Shown one piece after another: positions 1-8,586 of a stretch of DNA of 64,000 nucleotides. Under the pieces are notes generated by a model, which saw nothing but the letters and a program-made list of their open reading frames with translations, was not told the DNA's origin and ran no database searches. This stretch comes from Burkholderia glumae LMG 2196 = ATCC 33617 (lineage in GTDB: Bacteria > Pseudomonadota > Gammaproteobacteria > Burkholderiales > Burkholderiaceae). Position 1 is the first letter of the stretch, and each line of letters begins with the position of its first letter. The stretch lies in the NCBI RefSeq assembly GCF_000960995.1, contig NZ_CP009434.1, positions 1,116,001-1,180,000 on the forward strand, read 5' to 3'. The translations under genes were made by a program, and so were the position numbers.

Positions 1-447
1 CGCGGCGTGCGCGCCGAGTTCTATGGCTTCGAATCGAGCGGCAAGTGGCGCGTGTTCGAAAAGGGCGCCCACACGCTCGATCTCGAGCTGGCCGGTGACT
101 ACACGCATGCGCGCAATGCCGAGACGGGCGAGCCGCTGCCGCGCATCTCGCCGCTGCGCGCGACGCTCGCGGCCGACTACGGCTATGGCCCGTTCGGTGC
201 GCGCGCGCAGCTCACGCACGCCTGGTCACAGCACCGCGTGCCCGAGAACGATCTGGCCACCAGCGGCTACACCTCGCTCGGCGTGGTGCTGACCTACCGC
301 TTCCACGTCGGCGCCACGCGCTGGCTCGCCTACCTGCGCGGCGACAACCTCGGCAATCAGGACATCCGGCTCGCCAGTTCGGTGGTGCGCGATTTCGCGC
401 CGGAAGGCGGGCGCAGCGTGATGGCGGGCCTGCGCACCACGTTCTGA
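1..447 (+). CDS. TonB-dependent outer-membrane receptor, C-terminal part (5' end outside window)
   Basis: The open frame runs in from the left edge and ends at 447. The last ~146 residues show the alternating pattern of beta-barrel strands and end in GGRSVMAGLRTTF, with a terminal Phe as expected for an outer-membrane barrel recognised by the BAM complex. The segment YLRGDNLGNQDIRLASS (about residues 108-124 of the visible part) is the typical penultimate strand and loop of TonB-dependent receptors (NLxN motif). The family imports siderophores, heme, metals or other large ligands using TonB energy. The plug domain and any signal peptide are not visible, so the substrate cannot be named. A GTG at 7 is not the real start. 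Confidence 0.8.
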   Translation, partial: RGVRAEFYGFESSGKWRVFEKGAHTLDLELAGDYTHARNAETGEPLPRISPLRATLAADYGYGPFGARAQLTHAWSQHRVPENDLATSGYTSLGVVLTYRFHVGATRWLAYLRGDNLGNQDIRLASSVVRDFAPEGGRSVMAGLRTTF

Positions 448-647
448 CGCGACCGCGGGCGGCTGGCCCGCTGGCGGGGATTCGCGCGGCGCCGCGCAGG
501 TCGTGCCGGCACGGCGCCGCAAGTTCGGTAAGATGGCACGCGCAGAAAGCCGATCACGGCAAGCAACCGCCCACGGCGCCTCGGCTCGCGAGCGCACCGG
601 CGGCCATGCCGGATCACTGTTCCTCCGCCTTATCTTCCGGGATCGAT

Positions 648-1103
648 ATGACGAGACGAAGCACGACGGGACGACGCGCGATGCGCGCCTGCCTGGGTAC
701 CTGCCTGAGCGCCGTGCTGCTGGGCGTGGCCGGCGCGAGCCTGGCCGCGCCGCTCTGCCAGACGCAGACGCAGGGCAGCCACACCTCGAAGCTCTGCATC
801 GAGCAGACGCCGTTCAAGCACGACTACTACACGCTCTGGGTGGACGACGCGCCCGTCTTCATGCTGCCCGACGACTACGTCGAGAACGTCTCGCTCACGC
901 ACACCGTGCCCGAGGACGATTCGAACGAGTTTCCGCTGTCGAAGCAGGGCATGCACAGCGTGGCGATCACGGGCGGCTGCCGTCCGCTCGTCGAATTGCA
1001 GGGCGCTGGCAGCGCCGCGGTCAGCGTGGAGACGGGGCGCGTCTGCTCGTTCGTCTGGGGCCAGCAGGCGCTGGTGAAGGACATGCGCTTCCGGTTCGAA
1101 TAA
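648..1103 (+). CDS. hypothetical secreted protein
   Basis: About 151 residues if started at the ATG at 648. An in-frame ATG at 606 and another at 681 are alternatives. The N-terminus has arginines followed by a hydrophobic run (CLSAVLLGVAGASLAAP), a signal peptide with an AxA-like cleavage site near residue 35. The mature part has four cysteines (CQTQ, LCIE, GGCRP, VCSF) that could form two disulfides, fitting a periplasmic location. I do not recognise a family. It follows the TonB receptor on the same strand after a 200 bp gap, so a shared transcript is possible but not shown. Confidence 0.6.
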   Translation: MTRRSTTGRRAMRACLGTCLSAVLLGVAGASLAAPLCQTQTQGSHTSKLCIEQTPFKHDYYTLWVDDAPVFMLPDDYVENVSLTHTVPEDDSNEFPLSKQGMHSVAITGGCRPLVELQGAGSAAVSVETGRVCSFVWGQQALVKDMRFRFE

Positions 1104-1229
1104 TGCGCCCGGACGGCCGGCCGCCTGTCGCGCCTTCGCGCGTGGCGGGTGCGGCGGGCCGTTCGTTCGACAGGCCGTGCGCACGGCCGCGCAGGCGCCA
1201 CGGCGAGGGCCGCGGCGGGTCGCCGGCCG

Positions 1230-2285
1230 TCAGCCGCCGGCCTGATCGGCGCGCGCGAAGATATCCCAGCTCGCCATGAACAGCGCGGCCACCAGCGGCC
1301 CGATCACGAAGCCGTTGATGCCGAACAGCGCCATGCCGCCGAGCGTCGAGATCAGCACGACCCAGTCCGGCATCTTGGTGTCCTTGCCGACCAGGATCGG
1401 GCGCAGCAGGTTGTCGACGAGGCCGATCACGCCGACGCAGAACACGACCAGGATCACGCATTTCCAGATCTGGCCGGTCACCGCGAAATAGACCGCGGCC
1501 GGCGCCCACACGAGCCCCGCGCCGATCGCCGGCAGCAGCGACAGGAACGCCATCAGCGAGCCCCACAGCAGCGCACCCTCGATGCCGAGAATCCAGAAGA
1601 TCACGCCGCCCAGCGCGCCCTGCACGAGCGCGACGGCGATGTTGCCCTTCACGGTGGCGCGCACCACCGTCGTGAACTTGCTCAGCAGCAGGTGCTTGTG
1701 GTCCTCGTCGAGCGGCAGCGCGCGGCGTACACGGCGGCCGATCTCGCCGCCGTCGCGCAGCAGGAAGAACACCAGATAGAGCATGACGCCGAAGCTGACC
1801 ACGAACTGGAACGTGTTCTGGCCGATGCTGAACGCCTGCGTGGCCACGAACTGGCTGATCGCCGCCGCGCCGTCGGTCAGCTTCTTCTGGATGCCGGCGA
1901 TGTCGGCCAGCCCGTAGCTGTGCAGCACGCGCTGCAGCGAGGTCGGCAGCGCATGCACGACCTGCTGCAGATAGAGCGTCATGTTCGGCTGCGAGGTCTT
2001 GACCTGCTGGTACACGTAGGCGATTTCCTGCACCAGCGTGGCGGCCACGAACGTCAGCGGCAGGATCACGATCAGCACGATCGCCGAGAGCGTGACGAGC
2101 GCGGCGAGGTTGCGGCGCTTGCCGAAGTGCGCCGCGAGCCAGCGCTGCACGGGCTGGAACAGGATGGCGAGTATCGTGCCCCAGAAGATCGCGCCGAAGA
2201 ATGGAATCAGAATCCAGCAGAAGCCGATCGTCACGACGGTCAGCAGGAACTGGAAGAATTTTTGATGGTCTTTCGCGCTTTCCAT
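1230..2285 (-). CDS. AI-2E family (PerM/YdiK) transporter
   Basis: About 351 residues from ATG 2285 (MESAKDHQKFFQF); an upstream in-frame start at 2324 is possible, and neither has a strong ribosome site. The profile is that of the PF01594 family: two N-terminal membrane helices (TIGFCWILIPFFGAIFWGT, ALVTLSAIVLIVILPLTFV), a soluble helical segment, then a cluster of helices in the C-terminal half (FVVSFGVMLYLVFFLL, GALGGVIFWILGIEGALLWGSLMAFL, LVDNLLRPILVG). Members export small molecules or ions; AI-2 export is demonstrated only for some, so the substrate is unknown. It lies convergent to the upstream secreted gene and on the same strand as the next gene, but separated by a terminator. Confidence 0.85.
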   Translation of the reverse strand: MESAKDHQKFFQFLLTVVTIGFCWILIPFFGAIFWGTILAILFQPVQRWLAAHFGKRRNLAALVTLSAIVLIVILPLTFVAATLVQEIAYVYQQVKTSQPNMTLYLQQVVHALPTSLQRVLHSYGLADIAGIQKKLTDGAAAISQFVATQAFSIGQNTFQFVVSFGVMLYLVFFLLRDGGEIGRRVRRALPLDEDHKHLLLSKFTTVVRATVKGNIAVALVQGALGGVIFWILGIEGALLWGSLMAFLSLLPAIGAGLVWAPAAVYFAVTGQIWKCVILVVFCVGVIGLVDNLLRPILVGKDTKMPDWVVLISTLGGMALFGINGFVIGPLVAALFMASWDIFARADQAGG

Positions 2286-2424
2286 GTGGCGCCCGAACGG
2301 CAGGTGAGGAACCCGCGCCGGCACCAGGCCGGGCGCGCGTCCCGATGGGTATGGGAGTGACGTGAGTATGCCTGCAACCGCGGCGCGAGGGTAGCGGCGC
2401 CGGGGCCGCGCCGCGCGCGGGCAA

Positions 2425-2455
2425 TAAAAAACGCCGCGGCGTGAGCCGCGGCGTT
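2425..2455 (-). terminator. rho-independent terminator of the SYLF lipoprotein gene
   Basis: AACGCCGCGGC (2430-2440) pairs perfectly with GCCGCGGCGTT (2445-2455) across a 4-nt loop. On the minus strand the stem is followed by a run of six T. It lies 17 bp past the stop codon at 2472. Confidence 0.85.
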
Positions 2456-2471
2456 GCGAGGCGCAGTCCGC

Positions 2472-3059
2472 TTACGGATTGATGCGCGTGACCTTGGTGC
2501 CGTTGACCGACAGGTCGCCCATCAGGCCGGCGTTGGTCAGCACGATGGCCTCGATCGGCGACTGCACCGTATTCGAGTCGATCGCGCCGTTCGCGCCGAC
2601 CTTCAAGACCGCCACCGACGCGTCGGCGCCTGCCGACCAGCCGTCCGTGCTGCGGAATTTGTCGAGCGCTTCCTGCGTCATGAACAGGAAGATGACCGCC
2701 TTCGATTGCGCGCCGGCCTGCAGGCCGAGCGACAGCGACGAGGTGTTGTAGTAGCCGACCGTGCTGCCGCCCACGCGCAGGGCGCCGTTGCCGGTCTGGG
2801 CGCCGACGATGAAGCCGGCCTGCAGCACGCTCGGGAACACCAGCACGCCGCGCGACTTGGCGACCAGCTCGCGTGAGCCCGGCACCGTCGAGTACAGGCG
2901 CGAGAGCGTTGCGTCGACGCTCGCGTTGATCGCCTGACGCTTCGACGAGTTCTCGGCGGCGGTCGACTTTTCGTTCGGCGGCGTGGTGGTGCAGCCGGTC
3001 AGGGCGAGGCTGCCGACTACCAGGGCGGCCGCGGCCTTCATCACAAATGCTTGACGCAT
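2472..3059 (-). CDS. lipid-binding SYLF domain (YSC84-type) lipoprotein
   Basis: 195 residues from ATG 3059, preceded by a clear AGGAG 8 bp upstream. Residues 1-22 form a lipoprotein signal with lipobox LTGC, so the mature protein should be lipidated at Cys22. The rest matches the bacterial SYLF/YSC84 family: SKRQAINASVDATLSRLY, ELVAKSRGVLVFPSVLQAGFIVGAQTG, then SLGLQAGAQSKAVIFLFMTQEALDKF. In eukaryotes the fold binds phosphoinositides; in bacteria it is an envelope protein of unclear role. It ends at a strong terminator and probably has its own promoter in the 53 bp gap to the DUF883 gene. Confidence 0.9.
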   Translation of the reverse strand: MRQAFVMKAAAALVVGSLALTGCTTTPPNEKSTAAENSSKRQAINASVDATLSRLYSTVPGSRELVAKSRGVLVFPSVLQAGFIVGAQTGNGALRVGGSTVGYYNTSSLSLGLQAGAQSKAVIFLFMTQEALDKFRSTDGWSAGADASVAVLKVGANGAIDSNTVQSPIEAIVLTNAGLMGDLSVNGTKVTRINP

Positions 3060-3112
3060 GGTTTTTTCTCCTCGTTGCAGGTTGGGATTTGTACTAAGCC
3101 GGGGACCGCGGA

Positions 3113-3496
3113 TCAGCGCCGCGCGAGCAGCAGGCCGGCGATGAAGGCCAGCCCGGCGACCACGCCGGCGGCTTGCCACGGGTTCTCGTGGACGGCCTGC
3201 GAGACGCGGTCGGCGTGGGCGCGCAGGCGGTAGAGGGCGTCGTCGGCCGCGTCGTCGAGCGTGCCGCGCACTTCGTCGAGGCGGCTGTGCAGGCGCTTGC
3301 GCAGCGACTCGACGTCGGCGTCTTCCTTCTTCAGCAGGTCTTCGAGTTCCTCGACCAGCGAGCGCACATCGTCCTTGACGTCGGCATTGAGGTCGCGGGC
3401 GGCGTGGCGCGTATCGCGGGCGACGCGACGGCCGGCGCGTCGCACTTCGTGGAGACCGCGATCGAGCTTGTCTTCGAGGCTGTTCGTGAATGCCAT
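3113..3496 (-). CDS. DUF883 (ElaB/YqjD-type) membrane-anchored protein
   Basis: 127 residues from ATG 3496 with an AAGGAG site 9 bp upstream. The first ~95 residues are highly charged and helical (DKLDRGLHEVRRAGRRVARD, then EELEDLLKKEDADVESLRKRLHSRLDEV), forming a likely coiled coil. A single C-terminal membrane helix (AAGVVAGLAFIAGLLLARR) anchors it to the inner membrane. ElaB/YqjD proteins of this design bind ribosomes and are stationary-phase and stress associated in E. coli; the role here is by analogy. The GLLLARR tail after the helix is the family's hallmark ending. Confidence 0.9.
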   Translation of the reverse strand: MAFTNSLEDKLDRGLHEVRRAGRRVARDTRHAARDLNADVKDDVRSLVEELEDLLKKEDADVESLRKRLHSRLDEVRGTLDDAADDALYRLRAHADRVSQAVHENPWQAAGVVAGLAFIAGLLLARR

Positions 3497-5223
3497 GATG
3501 GTCGTTCTCCTTAGGATCGATATGAGGTCGATGATGCGACAACTGCTCCGATGTGATTCGCATTTTCGCGATGAGTTTCGCAATTCGTATGCCACCTTCT
3601 GACGCGAATCAAAAAAAGCGTTTCGCGACAGGGGCTTGGCGTCGCAGGGAAGCGTGGCGGCACATGTTTCCGATTGAGCAATGGTTTGAGCAAAAATTGC
3701 CGTTTTCGGGGTATTGCGGGACGGCAGGAACGATCGATCCACAGCGGGCGCGAGGGTTGCGATCGGCCGGGAACCGTTGCCCCGCATGGCGTCGCCGCGC
3801 TGCCGGCGTGCGTCTGCGGCGCGGCCCGTCAGGTACTGCCGCGCGCGGCGCGAGGCGGATGCGGCCGGTTGGCCGGCGCGACGCGGTGCGTCGCGCCGAC
3901 GGTGCTTTTTTGCACGATCGCAGGGGCGGGCTTGTAGTTTTTTCCGTCGTGGCGAGTCCGCTGCGGCGCTGGCTCGGCGCAGCGCGCGGTGGGGAAGGCC
4001 GCGCGTGCGAGGCGGCGATGCCTGCTGCGGCGGGCGCGCCGAACGCGCTGCCGGATATCGGCGATCGCCGCCGCAAGCGGCGTCGATGGCAGCGCGACGC
4101 CGAACGCCGACGTCATGGCAAGCCGGCAGATCGATACGAAACGTGCAATGCCTGCTTCATTGGGCCGGCATGGAAACGGTGGAACGGTTCACGAGACCGT
4201 ATCGGCATGGTGAACGAAGCAAATGACGAGATGCCGCGCAGGTCATCCGGCCAGGGTGTGGCGAACGCTCGTGGCCCCCGTCATCGTGCTTGGCTCAGCG
4301 GAGAATGCCGTGGCTTCCAGGCTTGCAGGCTTCCGATTGCCGAAGCCGCCGGCCAGCGCGCGCAAGGCAGAACGAAGGCTGCACGCGATACGAACGCGGG
4401 CGGCGTTTCAGCGATGAGACGCGGTCGCGCGGCGTGGCGATCCGCAGCGGCGAGGCAAGTGTCATGGAGGCGGCCGTTGGCCGGCAGGGCAGGGACGGGA
4501 TCGGCGTCGCCGGCGTGCTCGATGTCGTCGCCGCCGGCAAGGCGGCGACGACATCGAAGACGTGCCCGGCCGTCGCGAGGTACGCGGTCGAGGTGGGCGA
4601 GATCGGCCCAGGTCCTTGTTGGGTGCCTGCCGTGATCGGTGCGAAGGCCAGGCGCGCCCGCTGTCCCGCAGCGCGCCACAGCGCGTCAGGCGCCTGCCCC
4701 GTCTGCGCCGCCGGCGGCCGCAACCGGTTGCATGAATCGCAATTCACTTCAATATTCTTTATGGAATTTTTTGGATAATTTACCGATTTCTCTCGTCAAT
4801 CGGAAAATGATTCCTGCAAATCGCGTTTAGTGCCGTCTGCAACAATTGGTAAGCAAATGTGACACGGCGAAAATCCTTTACCAGTAAGGCTTTTCGCTAT
4901 TTTTTTGCAAACGTTTTGAGCACCGCTTGATTACTCGCAAGGAGCCGCGAGGATCTCTTGTTTCAGTGGGTAACAATACGAGATTGCCATATTGAGATAA
5001 ACCCTGATGGTGGTATGCTTCATGCACATTAAATTCCGCATCTCTCGGAAAAGCGGATTCGTGCATCGGCGTCGTGAATCGCGGCACTGCTTCAGTGCGC
5101 GATGCCTCGACGCGGCACACCGGTATTCGTCCAATGTGCAACCTGGCCGTGATCGCGCATCCCACATGCCCGATCACGTCGCCCCGATCGCAGCCCCGGC
5201 CTGGCTGCGTTGTGGAGATATCT
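3497..5223. other. 1.7 kb stretch with no convincing gene
   Basis: Several long frames on both strands are open here, but none has a family signature, a ribosome site or a codon pattern like the neighbours. They are rich in Arg/Ala/Pro, as expected from chance frames in GC-rich DNA. The right part (about 4735-5050) is much more AT-rich than the rest and holds A/T tracts, so it is the likeliest place for the promoter of the gene at 5224. No RNA gene or repeat was recognised. Confidence 0.5.
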
Positions 5224-6294
5224 ATGTTCTTCGATGAGCTGAGCGATGAAGAATGGACACGCGTGTCGACACTGATCGCGGACGAGCCCATCCGGCTTAA
5301 CCGTCGTGGTCGCCCGCGCGCGGAAACGCGCGTGGTGGCGAACGCGATACTCTGGATTCTGACCACCGGCGAGCCCTGGTCCAAGCTGCCCGGCCGCTAT
5401 CCGTCTGGGCCCACCTGCCGCCGCCGTTTCGAGGAGTGGCTCGCCAGCGGCACGCTCGGCGAGATGGTGGCGATGCTCAGCGAGATGAGCGGCCGCAGCT
5501 TCGCCTATGTGCCGCCGCCGCCCGAACTGGCCGCGCCGGCCCCGTGCCCCGAGCCGGCCGCGAACCATGACCGGCTGCGCGGCGTGTTCTGGCAGAACCC
5601 CGAGTCGTGGCGCCTGCCGGTGGCCGACGCCGCCGACTGGCACGACGCGGACGACGTGGACGACGGCGGCGGTGCGGGGCGCCGCGTGGTTCACGACACG
5701 CCGTCGGTGGCCGAGGCCGTGCCGATGGTGCAGGCCGTCGCGGGCCAGGCCCACGCCGCCCGGGCGCTGGCGGCAGCGAGCGGGGGCGAGATCGACGCCC
5801 AGGCCGATCTCGCCGATCACGTGCGGCCCATGTCGGTCCGCTTCGCCACCGTCGCGCCGCAATCGGAGTCGTACCGCGGCTACACGCTGTACGGCACCGC
5901 ACAGCCGGTGCAGAACATGATGTACCGCGCCTGGGCCGAGATCGCCTGCGGCGGCCGCCGCATCGAGCGTTCGGGACTGATCGGCCCGCGCTTCTCGGAC
6001 CCGGAGGCGGCCGAGCGTCACGCGATCGCCTGGGGGCGCGAGTGGGTCGACCAGCACCTGGCGGCCGAGGCCGAGGCCCACGACGAGGCGTCGGCCGCAG
6101 CCGTGGCGCAGGCGCTGCCGCCGCAGATGCGCGTGATGCGTCCGGCCAGCGCGGTGCTCGCGACGCTGCCGTCGATGGCGGCCGATCGCCAGGTGGCACG
6201 GCACCTGAGCGGCGAGCGCCGCCTCGACCTGGCCGATGGCGCGGCGCGTGCGCACGAGCTTGCGCATCGCGAATTCGCCTATCAGGTCGGTTAG
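5224..6294 (+). CDS. IS402-type transposase-domain protein, probably domesticated, next to the EPS locus
   Basis: 356 residues from ATG 5224, with GGAG 7 bp upstream. Residues 1-80 (MFFDELSDEEWTRVSTLIAD, GRPRAETRVVANAILWILTTGEPWSKLP, then YPSGPTCRRRFEEWLASGTL) match the N-terminal helical DNA-binding domain of IS5/IS402-family transposases. The remaining ~270 residues are not a DDE catalytic domain: a proline-rich linker (VPPPPELAAPAPCPEP) leads to a region with RFATVAPQSESYRGYTLYGTAQP and an Ala/His-rich end. There are no terminal repeats around the gene, and it has its own strong terminator, so this is a stable gene and not an insertion element. A regulatory role for the adjacent exopolysaccharide genes is inference from position only. 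Confidence 0.7.
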   Translation: MFFDELSDEEWTRVSTLIADEPIRLNRRGRPRAETRVVANAILWILTTGEPWSKLPGRYPSGPTCRRRFEEWLASGTLGEMVAMLSEMSGRSFAYVPPPPELAAPAPCPEPAANHDRLRGVFWQNPESWRLPVADAADWHDADDVDDGGGAGRRVVHDTPSVAEAVPMVQAVAGQAHAARALAAASGGEIDAQADLADHVRPMSVRFATVAPQSESYRGYTLYGTAQPVQNMMYRAWAEIACGGRRIERSGLIGPRFSDPEAAERHAIAWGREWVDQHLAAEAEAHDEASAAAVAQALPPQMRVMRPASAVLATLPSMAADRQVARHLSGERRLDLADGAARAHELAHREFAYQVG

Positions 6295-6344
6295 GAAGCC
6301 TGACGAGACCGTTCACGGATGCAGGGTCGTTTCACCCGGCCTCG

Positions 6345-6378
6345 GCGCCGGCGCCTTCGGGCCGCCGGCGCTTTTTTT
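6345..6378 (+). terminator. rho-independent terminator after the transposase-domain gene
   Basis: GCGCCGGCG (6345-6353) pairs with CGCCGGCGC (6363-6371), followed at once by seven T. It is 50 bp past the stop codon at 6294. Confidence 0.9.
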
Positions 6379-6493
6379 GATTTTTTCCCGAGCGATGCAC
6401 CTCTGGCAGGCGCCGCCGGCCTGACAGTCAGCACGGTGCGCGGGCCCCAGGTTCGCCGGCGTACCGCGCGCGGCGGCGCCGCGCCATGACGAG

Positions 6494-6527
6494 CCGCCGC
6501 CCGCCCGGAAGACCGGGCGGGCGGCGG
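6494..6527 (-). terminator. perfect 15-bp hairpin after bceA
   Basis: A perfect 15-bp G/C stem (6494-6508 with 6513-6527) and AAGA loop lies 50 bp beyond the bceA stop. There is no T-run on the minus strand, so it may stall polymerase or protect the mRNA end without being a classical terminator. Confidence 0.5.
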
Positions 6528-6577
6528 TGCGAGGGAACCGCGGGCAAGCAGGGGGCGGCAGCCGCTGCCGGGAACGG

Positions 6578-8152
6578 TCAGCCGCGGCCGTAGGTGTCGT
6601 CGAAGCGGACGATGTCGTCCTCGCCGAGATATGCTCCCGACTGCACTTCGATCAGCTCCAGCGGCATCTTGCCCGGATTTTCGAGCCGGTGCGTGACGCC
6701 GAGCGGAATGTAGGTCGATTCGTTCTCGGACAGCAGGAACGTGTCCTCGCCGCGCGTGATGCGCGCCGTGCCGCACACCACGATCCAGTGCTCGGCGCGG
6801 TGGTGATGCATCTGCAGCGAGAGCTGCGCGCCCGGCTTCACGACGATCCGCTTGACCTGGAAGCGCTCGCCCATGTCGACCGAATCATAGTGGCCCCACG
6901 GGCGATGCACCTTCCGATGATTCGACGCCTCCGCGCGCGCCGCGCCCTTCAGGCGGCCGACGATCTTCTTGACGTCCTGCACGTGCGCCCGGTCGGCCAC
7001 CAGCACCGCGTCGGGCGTTTCCACCACGACCAGGTCGCGGGTGCCGACGCAGGCGATCAGCCGGCCCTCGGAGTGCGCGAAGGTGGAGGCCGCGCCTTCC
7101 AGCATCACCGCCCCGCGCGCCACGTTGCCGCTTTCGTCCTTCTCGGAGATCTGCCACAGCGCGTCCCACGAGCCGACGTCCGACCAGCCGGCGTCCAGCG
7201 GCACCACCACGCTTTCGCAGACCTCCGGCGCGTTGACGAGCGGCTCCATCACCGAATAGTCGATCGAGTTCGCCGGCGAGGCGGCAAAGCTCTCGCGGTG
7301 CAGGCGGAAGAACGTGCCGTCGTCGTGGCCGAGCGCCACCGCCTGCTCGCAGGCCGCGTGGATGGCGGGCTGGAAGTGGCGGATCGCCTTGAGCCAGACC
7401 GAGGCGCGCACGATGAAGATGCCGCTGTTCCACCAGTAGTCGCCGGCGCTCACGTATTGCTGCGCGAGCTCCAGGTGCGGCTTCTCGACGAAGCCCGCGA
7501 GCTTGCGCACTTCCAGGGTGCCCTCGCCGCCGGCGTCGATCGGGCGGCCCACGCGGATGTAGCCGTAGCCGGTTTCGGCGTGCGTCGGCAGGATGCCCAT
7601 GGTGGCGATCCGGCCTTGCATCGCGTGGCGGATGCCGGCCTCGAGCGCAGCCTGGAAGCGCGCCAGATCGGCCAGCGCGTGATCGGCCGGCATCACCGTC
7701 ATCACCGCATCGCCGGCCTGGGCGGCGATGCGCAGCGCCGCGATCGTCAGCGCCGGCGCGGTGTCGCGGCCGAACGGCTCGAGCACGATCGACGCGTCCT
7801 TGCCGGCCAGGCGCAGTTGCTCGGCGGTCGTGAAGCGGTGATCGTCGCCGCACACCACCATCAGTCGTTCGGAGACCGGATGATCGCCCGCGTAGCCGTC
7901 GAGGCGGCGCGTGGTCGACTGCAGCAGCGATTCGTCGCCAAGCAGGCCGATCAGCTGTTTCGGGAACTGTTCACGCGACATCGGCCAGAGCCGCGTGCCG
8001 GAGCCGCCCGCCAGCACCACGGGCTGCACGGCCACGCGGGCGGCCGTCGCGGCGCCCTGGGTCGCGCCGCCAGCGGCAGCGGCGGCGCGGGCGGGAGCCG
8101 CGGCCGGCGCGGCGGCGGTCGGCGCGCGGCCGACGACGGAGGGAGGATTCAT
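6578..8152 (-). CDS. bceA: mannose-1-phosphate guanylyltransferase / mannose-6-phosphate isomerase (bifunctional)
   Basis: 524 residues from ATG 8152 with GAGGAG just upstream. It makes GDP-mannose: the isomerase converts fructose-6-P to mannose-6-P and the pyrophosphorylase joins mannose-1-P to GTP. The nucleotidyl-transferase motif VVLAGGSGTRLWPMSREQFPK sits at about residues 45-65. FVEKPHLELAQ and WWNSGIFI are the sugar-binding and core motifs. The C-terminal cupin carries QMHHHRAEHWIVVCGTA and RLENPGKMPLELIEVQSG, the type II isomerase domain. The first ~40 residues are an Ala-rich tail not needed for the fold. Gene order and family match bceA of cepacian synthesis. It is divergent from bceB across a 434 bp promoter region. 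Confidence 0.95.
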   Translation of the reverse strand: MNPPSVVGRAPTAAAPAAAPARAAAAAGGATQGAATAARVAVQPVVLAGGSGTRLWPMSREQFPKQLIGLLGDESLLQSTTRRLDGYAGDHPVSERLMVVCGDDHRFTTAEQLRLAGKDASIVLEPFGRDTAPALTIAALRIAAQAGDAVMTVMPADHALADLARFQAALEAGIRHAMQGRIATMGILPTHAETGYGYIRVGRPIDAGGEGTLEVRKLAGFVEKPHLELAQQYVSAGDYWWNSGIFIVRASVWLKAIRHFQPAIHAACEQAVALGHDDGTFFRLHRESFAASPANSIDYSVMEPLVNAPEVCESVVVPLDAGWSDVGSWDALWQISEKDESGNVARGAVMLEGAASTFAHSEGRLIACVGTRDLVVVETPDAVLVADRAHVQDVKKIVGRLKGAARAEASNHRKVHRPWGHYDSVDMGERFQVKRIVVKPGAQLSLQMHHHRAEHWIVVCGTARITRGEDTFLLSENESTYIPLGVTHRLENPGKMPLELIEVQSGAYLGEDDIVRFDDTYGRG

Positions 8153-8586
8153 CGTGTACTCCTCGAAAACGTGGATCGGTCCTCAGGTTTTTATCACGTC
8201 ATTAATGGTGAGAAAAATCGATTTTCTGCACTGCAGCATCGAAGTGCGGCCGTGAAAAATAAAGTAGGACGCGGCTCGAAACATCAAAATTCGATTGGTG
8301 AAAAAATGTAAAAAATAGGACACGATTCATAGCTATTCATTGATTCAAAAGGATTTTTCGATCCGTGTTGGACGATATGGGCGAACCGGCGAGATTCGAT
8401 CCGGAAAATTGTGCAGAGAAAAATTCGCACTAAAAATGTAATAAATTCCGAATATTTTTAGAAATACTTGCGCACTTGCAGCAACAATTTTCTTGCCGCT
8501 TCAATAGGGCCTGCAGCAGACGAACCGGCCCCCGAATGGTGCCGTGCCGCTGCGATCCGACCATCTGTCAGGCGAAGGAGCGACCC
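8153..8586. promoter_or_regulatory. AT-rich divergent promoter region between bceA and bceB
   Basis: This 434 bp gap is far more AT-rich than its surroundings and separates the divergent starts of bceA (8152) and bceB (8587). It contains repeated TGAAAAA-type tracts (near 8212, 8252, 8299) and three ATTCA direct repeats starting at 8325, 8335 and 8343. I could not assign unambiguous -35/-10 boxes. Its position makes it the control region for the whole exopolysaccharide locus. Confidence 0.6.

Noticed and set aside
3553..4778. Several overlapping frames of 60-360 residues
   Set aside because: No frame has family motifs, a ribosome site or consistent codon use; all are Arg/Ala/Pro-rich.
4878..5384. 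168-residue minus-strand frame overlapping the transposase-domain gene start
   Set aside because: It is antisense to the promoter and start of a well-supported gene and has no recognisable domain.
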